A stretch of DNA of 64,000 nt from Chlorocebus sabaeus (lineage: Eukaryota > Chordata > Mammalia > Primates > Cercopithecidae), in contig NC_132926.1 of NCBI RefSeq assembly GCF_047675955.1, positions 9,872,576 to 9,936,575 on the forward strand. Reading direction: 5' to 3'. A program made the translations under genes and the position numbers. This document shows, one piece after another, positions 31,379 to 42,179 of this stretch (the first letter of the stretch is position 1; every line of letters starts with the position of its first letter). Below the pieces are notes generated by a model. The model was given only the letters and a program-made list of their open reading frames with translations, ran no database searches and was not told the origin of the DNA.

Positions 31379-31626
31379 CAGTGTTGCTGGGCTTGGTGAA
31401 GAGTTGCACTCCAATTCAAACATTTGGCAGTAGATACCAAGAGCCTTAAAATTGTGACTGCCTGCTCACCTACAATCCCACTTCTGGAAACTAACGATTC
31501 TCTAATGATAATCTCAGAGAGGGGTGATTTTTCCCCCCATTTTACAAGTGATGGGATGGAGGCTCAGAGAGGCCAAATAACTAGGCCACAGTCACGCAGC
31601 TGGGAAATGGAAGGACCAGAATCCAA
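31352..31626 (+). repeat. Inverted duplication, right (source) arm
   Basis: This arm crosses the natural LTR/flank junction: it starts with the last LTR bases (ACACAAACCTTCAGACTACA) and continues into unique flank and an antisense MIR (GGAGGCTCAGAGAGGCC, ACAGTCACGCAGCTGGG). The flank continues beyond 31626 without a partner, so this is the original location. A 228-bp LTR spacer separates the arms. Confidence 0.95.
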
Positions 31627-31739
31627 CCACGTCTGACTGCAAAGCCGTGCTCTCCACAGTTACACTTTATGAGGACAGTCCTGCAAATATAAGGATATAC
31701 AGAAGTATAAGGGTTCAACATCCTGATTTGCAGTGCCAC

Positions 31740-32356
31740 AGTTGCTCTTGGAAAATTCCAAAGTATCCATGAAAAAGCAACTTGAACTAACAGATGAATT
31801 TAGCAAGGTCACAGCATACAAAGTCAATACATAAAAATCGATTTAACTTCTATACTCCAAAAATGAACGATTGGAACTTAAAAAATGTTTAAAGCGCAAT
31901 TTACAAAGTATCAGAAACACATGAAATACTTAGAGATAAATCTAGTAAAATATGTGCAAGAGCTGCATACTGAAAACTATCAAACTATAAATCACTGAGA
32001 GATATCAAAGAAAACCTAAACAGAAAAATATACTGTGTTCATGGATTGGAAGACTCAATATACTTGAGATGTCAGTTCTCCTTGAATTGATCCAAAAATT
32101 CAATGCAATAGCATTTAAAATCCAAATCAGCCTAGAAATTGATAAATTAAGATTCATATAAAAAGGCCAAGGAACTAGAATAGCCAAAACAATTTTGAAA
32201 AAGAAGAACAAACTGGAGGACTGTGTTACTTGATTTTAGGACTTCTTATAAGGCTGCAGTAATCAAGATAATATGGGACTAGCAAAAGGGTAGACCCACA
32301 GATCAATGGAACAGATTAGAATCTGTAGAAGCAGATCCACAGATATATGGCCAATT
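31740..32356 (+). pseudogene. L1 ORF2 C-terminal remnant
   Basis: This is the part of L1 ORF2p downstream of the reverse-transcriptase catalytic motifs. The sense sequence GTTCATGGATTGGAAGACTC...ATTCAATGCAATAGCATTTA corresponds to the conserved protein segment around SW-GR-NIVKM and RFNAIP in intact L1. In the window every frame is broken by stops and small indels, the endonuclease and RT catalytic regions are missing, and an Alu ends the segment at 32356. It is a fossil of a 5'-truncated insertion and cannot encode a working protein. The stretch 32657-34278 continues the same ORF remnant between later Alus. Confidence 0.8.
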
Positions 32357-32656
32357 TTTTTTTTGTTTTTTGTTTTGTTTTGTTTTTCGAGATGGAGTCT
32401 AGCTTTGTCACCCAGGCTGGAGTGCGCGCAGTGGCACGATCTTGGCTCACTGCAACCTCCGCCTCCCAGGTTCAAGAAATTCTCCTACCTCAGCCTCCTG
32501 AGTATCTGGCAAGTGCCACCACACTTGGCTAATTTTTGTATTTTTAGTAGAGACGGGGTTTCACTATGTTGGCCAGGCAGGTCTCGAACTCCTGACCTCA
32601 GATGATCCACCTCCCAAAGTACTGAGATTACAGATGTGAGCCACCATGCCCAGCTG
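32357..32656 (-). mobile_element. AluS-like element (antisense)
   Basis: Poly(T), then GAGATGGAGTCTAGCTTTGT, GGCTCACTGCAACCTCCGCC and TACAGATGTGAGCCACCATG. CCAATT on both sides (32351-32356 and 32658-32663) is the remaining target duplication within L1. Confidence 0.92.
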
Positions 32657-33010
32657 ACCAATTGATTTTTGACAAAGTTCCAAAGGCAATTCAATGGAGA
32701 AAGAACAGTCTTTTCAGCAAATGGTGTTGAAACAGCTACACATACAAATGCAAAAAAAAAAAAAAAAAGTACCTCAACCCCTATCTCATACTATATATTA
32801 AAAAACACTTGAAATTAACCATAGACCTAAATATATAAAACCTAAAACTCTAAAACTTCTGGAAGAAAACACAGGAGAACATTCGTCGTGACTTTGGGTT
32901 AGGCAAAGATTTCTTAGGGCACAAAAAGCACAAACTAGAAAAGAAAAAAAATTGATAAAGAAGACTTTATCAAATTTTAAAATTTTGCTTTTCAAAAGAT
33001 GTTATTAAGG

Positions 33011-33282
33011 TGCCTGTAATCCCAGCACTCTGGGAGGCCAAGGCTGATGAACCACTTGAGCCCAGGAGTTCGAGACCTGCGTGGGCAACCTGGTGAAACC
33101 CCTTTTCTACAAAAATGTAGCCAGGTGTGGTGGCAAGTGCCTTAGTTCCAACTACTCAGGAGGCTGAGGTGGGAGGGTTGCAGGAACCTAGGAAGTCAAG
33201 GCTGCAGTGAGCCAAGTTTGCTCCACTGCACTCCAGCCTGGGCAATGGAGTGAAACCTGGTCTCAAAAAAACAAAACAAAAC
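33011..33282 (+). mobile_element. 5'-truncated AluJ-like element
   Basis: Begins at TGCCTGTAATCCCAGCACTC, lacking the first ~30 bp of Alu, and ends in a (AAAAC)n tail. The target duplication TTATTAAGG lies at 33002-33010 and, displaced by the next Alu, at 33625-33633. GGAGTTCGAGACCTGCGTGG and many other changes suit an old AluJ. Confidence 0.9.
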
Positions 33283-33296
33283 AAAACACATTATTA

Positions 33297-33613
33297 CTAT
33301 TTGTTTGTTTATTTATTTATTTATTTATTTATTTTTGAGACTGAGTCTCGCTCTGTCGGCAGGCTGGAGTGCAGTGGCGATCTTGGCTTACTGCAACCTC
33401 TGACTCCCAGGTTCAAGCGATTCTCCTGCCTCAGCCTCCTGAGTAGCTGGGACTACAGGCGCCCGCCACCAAGCCTGGCTAATTTTTATATTTTTAGTAG
33501 AGACGAGGTTTCACCATGTTGGCCAGGATGGTCTCGATCTCCTGACCTTGTGATCTGCCCACCTCAGCCTCCCAAAGTGCTGGGATTCCAGGTGTGAGCC
33601 ACCACACCCGGCC
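33297..33613 (-). mobile_element. AluS-like element inserted in the tail of another Alu
   Basis: (TTTA)n/poly(T), GAGACTGAGTCTCGCTCTG, GCAACCTCTGACTCCCAGG and GTGAGCCACCACACCCGGCC. A perfect 17-bp target duplication, AACAAAACACATTATTA, lies at 33280-33296 and 33614-33630; it contains the end of the older Alu tail, proving the order of insertion. Confidence 0.96.
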
Positions 33614-34278
33614 AACAAAACACATTATTAAGGGAATGAAAAGACAAGTCACAGGCCGGAGAAAATATTTGCAAAATACAGATTTGATAAAAGACTTGTA
33701 TCCCAAATATATAAAGTACTCTCACAGTTCAGCAATAAGAACATAAACAACCCAATTTTTAAAATGGGCAAAAGAGTTGAACACATACTTCATCAAAAAA
33801 GAGATGTGAATAAGGACATTAAAAAATGCTTGACATCATTAGTCATTAGGTAAATGCACATTAAAACCACAATGAGATAACATTACATACTATTAGAATG
33901 GCTAAAAAATTCTTTAAATGCTGACAATGCTAAGTGTTGGTGAGGATGTGGAGCAACTGGAACTCTCATTACATGGCTGGTATAGCTGTTTTGAAAGCAG
34001 TTTGGCAGTGTCTTACCAAGTTAAGTATCCACTTACCCATATGACCCAGCAATGCCACTTCTGGAAAACAAAATCTATCCACACAAAGACCCACAGGCAA
34101 ATATAGCAGCCTAATCCATCATTGCTGAAACTAGAAACAACCCAAAAATCCACAATTTGAGATACAGCCACACAATGGAATGCTGCTCAGCCATGGTAGA
34201 AATAATGTATTAATACACACAAACAACATGGATGGATCTCAAAGGTATTATACAAGTGAAAGAAAGAAGCCAGGCACA

Positions 34279-34594
34279 GACCAGGCACAGTGGCTCATGC
34301 CTGAAATCCCAGCACTTTAGGAGGCCAAGGCGGGTGGATCACTTGACGCCAGAGGTTTGAGACCCACCTGGGCAACACGGAGAAAACCCATCTCTACTAA
34401 AAGTACAAAGATCAGCCAGGTGTGGTGGCACACACCTGTAATCCCAGCTACTGAGGTGGTTGAGGCACGAGAATTGCTTAAACTCATGAGGCGGAGGTTG
34501 CAGTGAGCTGAGATCACACCACTGCACTCCAGCCTGGGTGACAGGGCGAGACTCTATCTCAAAAAATAATAACTTTAAAAAAAAAAGAAAGAAA
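34279..34594 (+). mobile_element. Alu element
   Basis: From ACCAGGCACAGTGGCTCATG to an A-rich GAAAGAAA tail. The target duplication GAAAGAAGCCAG(G/A)CACA is at 34262-34278 and 34595-34611 (one mismatch in 17). Confidence 0.94.
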
Positions 34595-34904
34595 GAAAGA
34601 AGCCAGACACAAAAGGCTACATTTAGTGTGATTCCATTTATTCAACTTTCTGGAAAAGGCAAAGCTATAGAAATCAGGTCAGCGATTGCCAGGTGCTGGG
34701 GCTAGGGAAAGGATAAACTGCAAAGGAGCATAAAGGAACTTTCTATGGTGATGGAAATACTCTATGTCTTGATCATAGTGGCAGACACAACTGTATACGC
34801 TTGTGAAACTCATAAAATGGTACAATTAAAAAGTGTGAATTTTATTTTACATAAATCATCCTTCAGTAAAACTGAAAAAACAACAAATGGGGTCGGCCAA
34901 ACAA

Positions 34905-34990
34905 AACATTCATTTGACAACAAAAATTTATTGAGCATCTACTATGCGCCATCAACAAAACGGACAAGGGTCCTCCTCCTGTAGAGCTTC
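34905..34990 (-). repeat. L2 3' end (antisense, short)
   Basis: CATTCATTTGACAACAAAAA and TTATTGAGCATCTACTATGC are the reversed L2 terminus. Confidence 0.6.
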
Positions 34991-35807
34991 GGTCCCTCTG
35001 TAATGTGTGTGTGCACGAGTCTCAGTCACTATGTTTATTGATTTCATGGGTTGAAGTCCCTCTAACTCGTCTGCTTTTGTTTGCTCTCTGGCATCTTTAA
35101 ATAGTTGTTTTAAAATTTCGTCCACAGTTGACCATTGTTGTCTGTCAGAGGATTAGTCTGATACAATCTATTCCACTAAGACCAGAACCAGGACTGGGGT
35201 AAGATGACGACATTGATGCTGAGAAAACTGTGATGACTTTGGAGATGTGACAAATAACCCCAACAATAAGCATATATGATTCCAGAGTAATTTTAATATT
35301 CAGCTCTTCTAGTATTTCATAACATGCCTGCAATCCTGATCACACACAGCGTTGTTAGGAAATGGAAGATAATGAGTGTGTTCCGCGTTCTAATAAATAT
35401 ACATGTATGCATTTATTTCTTTATTATTTCACTCAACAAACATGAGCTGGGACAGGGCCAGTGCAAAATGACAATTTAGACCTCCTTGTTCAAAGATCAT
35501 GAAAAAAGCGCTGTTAAAGTTTCTTCTTTCTTCCATGGTCTTTCTCTTGACTTCTTATGATGCTATTCATTTGCTATTTGATGTTCTAAGTAAAGAAAAG
35601 AATAAAATTTTTTATGACTGGCATGAATGTACTGTTCGGCTTTATATTGTGAAATTCCAGTTTTAAATGCAAAAGAGCAAAGCATTTAATGCCTTATCAA
35701 AATCACTGAAATTACAGTTTGTGTTATGTGGTTCAACCCTATGGGGTGCCTTAAGTGGCCACAAAAGACAAACGAGCCAGACACAAGAAGGCTGAAAGGA
35801 GAAGAGG

Positions 35808-35808
<1 letters not shown>
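34991..35808. other. AT-rich noncoding stretch, origin unclear
   Basis: The block 35100-35400 (GTTGTCTGTCAGAGGATTAG, GAGAAAACTGTGATGACTTT, TAATTTTAATATTCAGCTC) looks like an interspersed repeat I cannot name. Nothing coding is visible. Confidence 0.35.
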
Positions 35809-35809
<1 letters not shown>

Positions 35810-35844
<35 letters not shown>

Positions 35845-35878
35845 ATACATACACCCACACACACACACACAAACACAC
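35810..35878 (+). repeat. CA dinucleotide microsatellite
   Basis: An uninterrupted (AC) run of about 16 units is followed by CCATACATACAC and a second shorter (CA) block. Frames through it read His-Thr or Cys-Val repeats and are artefacts. Confidence 0.97.
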
Positions 35879-36689
35879 CTGACACAGAGCCAGCTGCTGG
35901 AGCATTCCTGGGTACAGGGATACTCTCTCTGGTATGGGGGATACTAGCGGGGAGAGGACAGAAGTTCACAAGTGCCTGGGGCCTTACCCTGCCGCACGGG
36001 ACACACAGGCTTGTTTGAGTCTGAGGGCAGCTGGGTTCACCCTCAGCCAGTGACTGGACTGACAAGACCTGCCCTGGCTAGGGCGGGGTCTGGGGAAGCT
36101 GAGCCAAGCCTGCCTCTTCCCACAGCCTATTCTCCAACCCACCGCAGACAGGGATCCTTGGGAATCTTTAATGCTCCAGGCCAACATGCCCTGGGGACCT
36201 GGATCAGGGGTGGGCCAAAGGCTGGACCTTGTTGAGACACAGCCTCCAGCTGGCCACCCACCAGATGCACTGTGGTGCTTAACCCCGGGCCATGCCCCAC
36301 CGAAAGATGCCACCAAGCGTGCATGCCTCCTAATCCTGTGCGTGCCTGCTGAGTGGAGGACAGCCGCAGTCATAGGGCAGGGGCAGGCGGGTGGAGGTGG
36401 AGGGATGGGTATCTGACCCACCCTGGGGAGGTGATGGAAGGCAGGACTGTGCTAGAGCTGAGGCTCCAAGTCCCTAAAGCATGCTCAGGGATCCCATCAG
36501 ACTTCACTTACAAAACACAAATTCAAAAACATTATTAAAAATTTCAAGACAATGATGGTGACATCACACGTGGTGACCAAGGCGCCATCTTTCTAGGGCC
36601 TTATGTGATGGCACTGGTCACAAGCCCGTGCAGCCAGCCCTGGGTGATGCCCACCCAGTGATGAATCAGCCACAATTCCTGCCCTGTGT
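35879..36689. other. GC-rich single-copy stretch
   Basis: No repeat or exon is recognised. A 145-codon antisense frame (35984-36421) overlaps sense frames and has no domain. Confidence 0.4.
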
Positions 36690-36800
36690 TTATGTAATCA
36701 CGCAACAAGCATGTGTCAGGCACTTAGGCTAGGCACCGAAGACAAAGGAGAGACCACGAGGGAAGGTGTCCCTACTCTTGGAAAGCTCACAGCCTGGCTA
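36690..36800 (-). repeat. L2 3' end (antisense)
   Basis: ACGCAACAAGCATGTGTCAG, GCACTTAGGCTAGGCACCG, GACAAAGGAGAGACCACG and GGAAAGCTCACAGCCTGGC are the reversed L2 3' end. Confidence 0.65.
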
Positions 36801-37720
36801 CAAGGCAGGCTGACCTCTGCTTGGTAGCCAGGAACAATGGGAGCCGAGGGGCAGGGGCTGCCAGCCCAGCCTCAGGGTCCAGGGAGGCTCCAGGGAAAAG
36901 CAGAATTCATGGGGGATCTGGATAAGGGGATCTGGGTGAAGACATGGGGTGAGAACAAGCAGTCCAGGCAAAAATTGGGGGTGCCAAAGCCCCAGGCTGG
37001 GAAGGACTTGGCATTTCGAGATACTGAAAGGAATGCCTCATTATTCCGAGTGATAAGCACTGTGCCATCCCACAGAAACGTCCATGCTGAATTTTTCACT
37101 GTAATATCAGCCTCCTGTTTATTACTGTGACATGAAGTGCAGTTGCCTGATGACCCACCTGGGACACTCTGTCTATGAGTCTGGTGGGCGGTTATTAGAG
37201 AAAGTACAAGTAGTCCCTGACTCTGTCTAGTTTCATTTATAGCATGGTCTGTCGGCTTAAAGAGAACACGTGATCCCCCCACAGTGGCTCTGCCTGCCGG
37301 GTTCGGTCAGGGACCCTGCTGCCCACCAGATGCCCATGTTAGGACCCAGGATTCTGCCCCCACTCCTGGGCCCCCCCTCCCCCACTCTGCACACCAGTTG
37401 AGCTGTAGCCTAGGCCTCCTCCCACCCCTACCTCTGTGTGGTTGCTGCAAAGACCAGAGATTTTCCTGTGGTGATATTTACAGCTTTAAATACTTCACGT
37501 GACAGTGAGGCTTGTGGCTTGTACGGGACACCTAAGCTCTTCTTGTATCTGTCTGTGCTGTCTTCCTTTGTTGCAACTTGGCTCTGACCTGGCATTGAAA
37601 CATGGATTAGTCTTTTGTACTGTTTGCAGGTTGTATAACAACAGTACAGTGTGAATAGAATAAAATAAATGCTTGCAAGCTAAAAAGAAGAAGAAGAAAG
37701 AACCTCATGCCCAGCCCTCC
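36801..37720 (+). other. Single-copy stretch ending like an mRNA 3' end
   Basis: The last 250 bp are AT-rich with overlapping AATAAA hexamers at 37659-37664 and 37664-37669, followed 10-15 bp later by AAAAAGAAGAAGAAGAAAG, which resembles a decayed A tail. This is the layout of a retrocopied 3' UTR or an old polyadenylated transcript end. I cannot name a parent gene, and no ORF similarity or flanking target duplication was found. Confidence 0.3.
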
Positions 37721-38044
37721 CAGGGCAGGCAGGAAGAAATCCTCCGCCCAGAAGCACCTTTTCAAGCCCCAGAACTCCCTGTGATTGGATCAGCTGGGGT
37801 CACGTGCCCATCTCTGACCCAATCAATCATGTGGCCAGGGGCAGTCAGTATATTGACTGGCAGAGAGTAGGGTGGGTCCCCAGGTGGGTCCCCCTCAAAG
37901 GAAGAGGATGGACAGCTATGGTTTCCTAAAAACAAATTACGGGGCTAGTTCCAAAAAAGGGGTTGAATGGGTCAGCCAGAACTCCCCTCAAAAGTCAGCT
38001 ATCCCCGTCCTTTCCTATTGATGCTAATTTCCAGCCACATGGCT

Positions 38045-38260
38045 GGTGTAGTGGAGAGAACATGGCTAGTCTGAGACAGACCTGAGTACTAGTTCTGGTT
38101 TCTCTCCTCTACTGTCTGTGGGTCTCTGGGCTACAACTCCCCGAGCCTAAGATCCCTCCTTTATAAAAAATGTCGGTGAGAATACACAGCAAGCTGTGAG
38201 GATGAAATGCAAGGAAAGTGCCTGAAATGGAGTAAGTGCTCAATCAATGCTAATTAGCAG
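38045..38260 (+). repeat. MIR SINE
   Basis: ACCTGAGTACTAGTTCTGG, CTGTGGGTCTCTGGGC, CCCCGAGCCTAAGATCCCTC, GAGGATGAAATGCAAGGAAA and GTAAGTGCTCAATCAATGCT give a near full-length sense MIR. Confidence 0.85.
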
Positions 38261-38414
38261 CTACACAAACAGTGTCTTGCACCCACACAATTACACAGCG
38301 TTTGAAAATGCTGATTCACTTTTCTGGAATGCACTTCTCTCTGTTATCAGCACATCCTCCCAAACCCCATTCTTCCACACCCCACCCACCCTGGGTGCCT
38401 CCTCTGTGCACTGT

Positions 38415-38710
38415 TATAGCAGAGTGGTTAAAAACGTGCCATTTGGACCGGGCACAGTGGCTCACGCCTGTAATCCCAGCGCTTTGGGAGGCCAAAGTGG
38501 GTGGATCACCTGAGGTCAGGAGTTTGAGACCAGCCTGGCCAACATGGCAAAACCCTGTCTCTACTAAAAATACAAAAAACTAGCTAGGGGTGGTGGTGGG
38601 CACCTGTAATCCAGCTACTTGGGAGGCTGAGGAAAGAGAACTGCTTGAACCTGGGGAGGTAGAGGTTACACCACCGTACTCCAGCCTGGGTGAAAGAGTG
38701 AGACTGCCTC

Positions 38711-38742
<32 letters not shown>

Positions 38743-38915
38743 ACACATTTGGAGTCAGCCAGCACTGAGTTCAAATCCACATAACCTCTTTGAGCTCCAA
38801 GTTTTTCTTTTGTAAAATGGGCACAGCAGTATTGATCTAGAGGTTGTTAGGAGGATCAAGTTAGCATTCAGGCAAAGTACCGACACATAGAGTAGGTACT
38901 CAATGAAGATGAGCC
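38415..38915 (+). repeat. MIR SINE split by an Alu
   Basis: GCAGAGTGGTTAAAAACGTG before the Alu and GAGTCAGCCAGCACTGAGTT, TTTGTAAAATGGGCACAGC, GTAGGTACTCAATGAAGATG after it join into one sense MIR. Confidence 0.85.
38448..38745 (+). mobile_element. Alu element
   Basis: Starts CCGGGCACAGTGGCTCACGC, ends in a (AAAAC)n tail. CATTTGGA at 38440-38447 and 38746-38753 is the target duplication. A short deletion in the right arm removes the GCAGTGAGCC segment. Confidence 0.93.
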
Positions 38916-38924
38916 TTTGTTATT

Positions 38925-39060
38925 GTGCATCCCACCATTCTGTAAGTGCCTTGTCTCTGCCAGCCTCTTAGGCTAGAATGGGAGCCTCTAGATGGCAGGG
39001 GCTCTGCTGGAGTTACAGCTTCGTTTCACTTTCACCCATGACCCTACTTCACGCCCAAGC
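38925..39060 (+). repeat. L2 3' remnant
   Basis: GGCTAGAATGGGAGCCTCTA and GATGGCAGGGGCTCTGCTGG resemble the L2 3' end; weak. Confidence 0.4.
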
Positions 39061-40190
39061 TGGGCCTGGTGTCAACCAGGTGCCCTGGAAAAGCTTACAG
39101 GATGCTTGGCTGAAAGCGGCCTCCCGCTGCAGGAACACTGCCCGGCTTCTGTGAAGAGGCTAAGGTAGGCCCGTTTCTTCCTTCCCGCTCACCCCCATCT
39201 CACTCGCCAGCTGCTGTGACTGTTCTGCACTTGGATGGGGATGGCAGGGAGAAGGGAGGGGAGGTAAACGGGGGCAGGAGAGGTTCCACTTGATGCGGAC
39301 TGCCTGACACTGTCCTCTGCTCGCAAGCTTAAAGCTGACTCCTGTGAGTGCTTTTGTGAGTTCTTCAGAGACCCCCCCAGTGCTAGGCCCTCAATGTGGG
39401 TGATGTCATCTCTTGAGTCTCATTGCTTCCTCTATCGATAGCCTTTCGGAATCGGCTGCCCCCTCCAGCTTCCAGCTGCTAAGAGCTCACCTTCTCCTGG
39501 GGAGGGGGCCTTTTGGACAGACCTCGGATGGTCTCCTTCCAGCCCTTTTGCCCTGTGGCCCCCATCTAATCCATGGGAAATGTCCATGTATGCCTTCCCC
39601 AAGAAACTCGAGACGGTCGCCAATCCCAATGCACCCACAACCTCTCTTCACGTCTGCTGTCAGGGCAGTCAGTGAAATCACGAAGATAGTCTGAACTTGT
39701 AGATTTTCCAAGCGAGAGCCAGACACTGCCCACTACTGTATCCCCTGACTGCAAGGGACAGGGATGAAGCCCTCCAAGTGGTCTATTGAAATTCCTCTCT
39801 CTTGACCTGAAGTAAAAGAAAAGGTACTCTTGGGATAGAGTGGGGCTTCTGGCCCCAGCTCCTCTCTCAAGCTTCATTCCCTCCCTTTTTACAGCCTCCA
39901 TGTGAGTGAGGGGCTGAAGAGTCAGGTCACCAGAGCTGGATGAATCATTTCATAAGTGCCCAGGGGAACTCATCTCACCATGTAATTTAGTTTCTGATAT
40001 TTATTGTGTCATGGAGCTTCATCTGAAATTTTCAGTTTCACTTCTTATTACTTGAATGAATAAAGGACTCAAACGCATTTTTGAGGATCGGTAGGCTGAA
40101 TTTCCCCACCCCACCAAGATGTCCACGTTTCTCCACCCATAGGTTAGAAAACCCTAAAGGAGTTACTGAACCTTCCCAACCCTTAAAATC
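39061..40190. other. Single-copy noncoding stretch
   Basis: No repeat or exon is recognised; overlapping short frames only. Confidence 0.4.
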
Positions 40191-40194
40191 AGTA

Positions 40195-40400
40195 AACAGG
40201 CTCTGGAATCAAACAGATTCCAGATTCTATAGGTGACTTCTGGCTTCTCCTCTTAACGGTTGTGTGATTTTAGATAACTTATCTTACAGCTCTGTGCCTC
40301 AGTTTCCACTTCTATAAAATGAGATGGTAATAGTGTGTGCTTGACGTGTTCTACGAGGATTACCTGAGGAGTACGTGGCAAGCACTGGCCTGGTGCCCGC
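40195..40400 (+). repeat. MIR SINE
   Basis: TCTGGAATCAAACAGATTCC, GTTGTGTGATTTTAGATAAC, CTGTGCCTCAGTTTCCAC, ATAAAATGAGATGGTAATAG and GAGTACGTGGCAAGCACTGG give a sense MIR. Confidence 0.85.
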
Positions 40401-41029
40401 CGAGGGCTTGCTATTGGTTCCTGCTGTGGTGCCGATGGGCCTGCCCTGAGCCTGCCTCTGGAGTGGGCATCAGCAGACCCAGCTCCTCTGGCCCCTCCTT
40501 CAGCGCTCTGCACACACAGTGAAGCCAGACGCAGGTTTGAAGGACTTGTGTAGTGGCAGTTCCAACCCTCGCCACTTTCCTAGGGGGTCACTAGCCAGCT
40601 CCTGCCTCTTGACATTCACCCAATGTCTTGTCACTACTTTGTCCTTCTAGTAAATATGGCAGCACCATCCCTAGTGTTTTCATTAATCTCTGTTGATTGT
40701 GAGGTGCTTCATCAAGTTGAATATTTTTCCTTTGGGAGGCTTCTCAGAACCTTGCCCACCACCTCAGTTTGGGAACCCCCCGACACTGTGTATGCTCCTG
40801 GAAGATTCAGGGCCCCCACGCCTCCCCCAGATCTAAATGGGGATCTACTCTCCCTCTCACCACTCCCTGTGGACCAGGGTGTGTGAAGTGCTCCTATGTA
40901 GAGCTTGGCATTCAAAGTGCCAAGTGCCAGAGGGACACCCATGGTCAAGACAAAAGTGCCTCGGCCACCCTATGCCTGATAAGGACAAAAACTAAGTGGT
41001 GTCCATGCCTCTCACCTCCTCACTCCCCC
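40401..41029. other. Single-copy noncoding stretch
   Basis: Nothing recognised. Confidence 0.4.
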
Positions 41030-41545
41030 ATGCTGCCTCCTCTGTACCATCAGGTTTGGGAATCTGCAAACTTTCTCTCCCAGTTTCCCTTGCAATGACC
41101 TTTTATTAGGGTCTGCCAATGGGACACATTCACAGGCAGTTGGAAGGTAGAAGAAGGGAGAAGCCATTTCTTTCAGGTTTCTGGCAATGGCTTTCAGCAG
41201 CAGCAGCAAACAACTGAGCCTAACTGCAGGGGACTTCCAGTAGCATCGATGTAGTTGCAGCTGTATCTGCAGGAGTATGGCCCTGGGATTCCAACCCAGT
41301 TACAGTAAGGAAGTTTTAACAGCAGGAACAGTGGCACCTCCAGCAGCTCAGTGGGGCATGTGGGCTCTCAGGCTCCAGCCCAGGGAGTGGTGGCAGCTTC
41401 CTGTCCTGTAGGAAACAGCCTTATTCTTCCTTGTGAGTCTTCTCTTTCGCTTGTCAGCCCTTCCAACGTCTTTGTAATGAATTCCCTGTAGTAAATACCT
41501 ACTGTTTGAGATATCTAGAGTGGTTTCTGATTCTGACTGTTACTT
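41030..41545 (+). mobile_element. Unclassified ancient interspersed repeat (LTR-like)
   Basis: CCTTGCAATGACC, AGTTGGAAGGTAGAAGAAGG, GGCTCTCAGGCTCCAG and the terminal GTAATGAATTCCCTGTAGTA with CTAGAGTGGTTTCTGATTCT match a pattern seen repeatedly in mammalian genomes and suggestive of an LTR with a polyadenylation-type end. I cannot give a family. Confidence 0.4.
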
Positions 41546-41774
41546 TGTTTCCTGATTCTTTATCTCCCCCTAGATCTATTTTGTTCTGCCCATTTATCAA
41601 GCCTGAGTCTACAGCCTCCCATCAATTCCATGAGCCCTGATATGCCTTCTAAAAGTCCCCTTTCTCTTTAAAAGTCCATTTCTGCAGCTTCCAATCAAGA
41701 ACCCTTATGCTAAACCATTAATCTGAGTTTAGCTTATAGGTTTACAATTTTAGCTTGCAGGTTTACAAATATTA

Positions 41775-41998
41775 GATAAATAAAATAATAGCTAATATTT
41801 GCTGAGGCTTTTCTGTGTGTCTGGCATTATGCTCAATCATACTGTTTTTTAATTTACTCCTCACAATAACTAGGCGAGGTAGATATTGTTACCAGCATCG
41901 TTTTGCATACACAAAATGGAGGTTGCTGCAGAGTTAAGTCATTTGATTTAACTTTTCTACAGCTTGGAACTGGTAGAACCAAGATTTGAACTAAATTC
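41775..41998 (-). repeat. MIR SINE (antisense)
   Basis: AGCTAATATTTGCTGAGGCT, TGTGTCTGGCATTATGCTCA, TTACTCCTCACAATAACTAG and ACCAAGATTTGAACTAAATT outline a full antisense MIR with a mutated core. Confidence 0.8.
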
Positions 41999-42179
41999 AT
42001 CCAATGAAAGATCTCTCATTTTTAACTAATACAGTCTATTGCCTGGTAACACATTAAATATGCACTTCAATTATAAGATGCATTCTAATTTCAGAAACAT
42101 AAACTCCCACACCATTCTAAAATACAGTATATACATACTAGTTTTCACTCTGGTAATTTGCTGGTGGGGCACTGCTGGC

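Larger units (their letters stand above)
31740..34880 (+). mobile_element. 5'-truncated L1M with four Alu insertions
   Basis: Pieces at 31740-32356, 32657-33010, 33625-34278 and 34595-34880 join to one sense L1 covering the ORF2 C-terminal region and 3' UTR: GTTCATGGATTGGAAGACTC, ACAGATCAATGGAACAGATT, TGATTTTTGACAAAGTTCCA, GGTGAGGATGTGGAGCAACT, ATGACCCAGCAATGCCACTT, CACACAATGGAATGCTGCTC and a 3' UTR ending near AAATCATCCTTCAGTAAAAC. Net length about 1.9-2.0 kb. The reverse-transcriptase core is absent. Confidence 0.9.

Noticed and set aside
35810..35878. His-Thr / Cys-Val repeat protein frames
   Set aside because: They are translations of the CA microsatellite.
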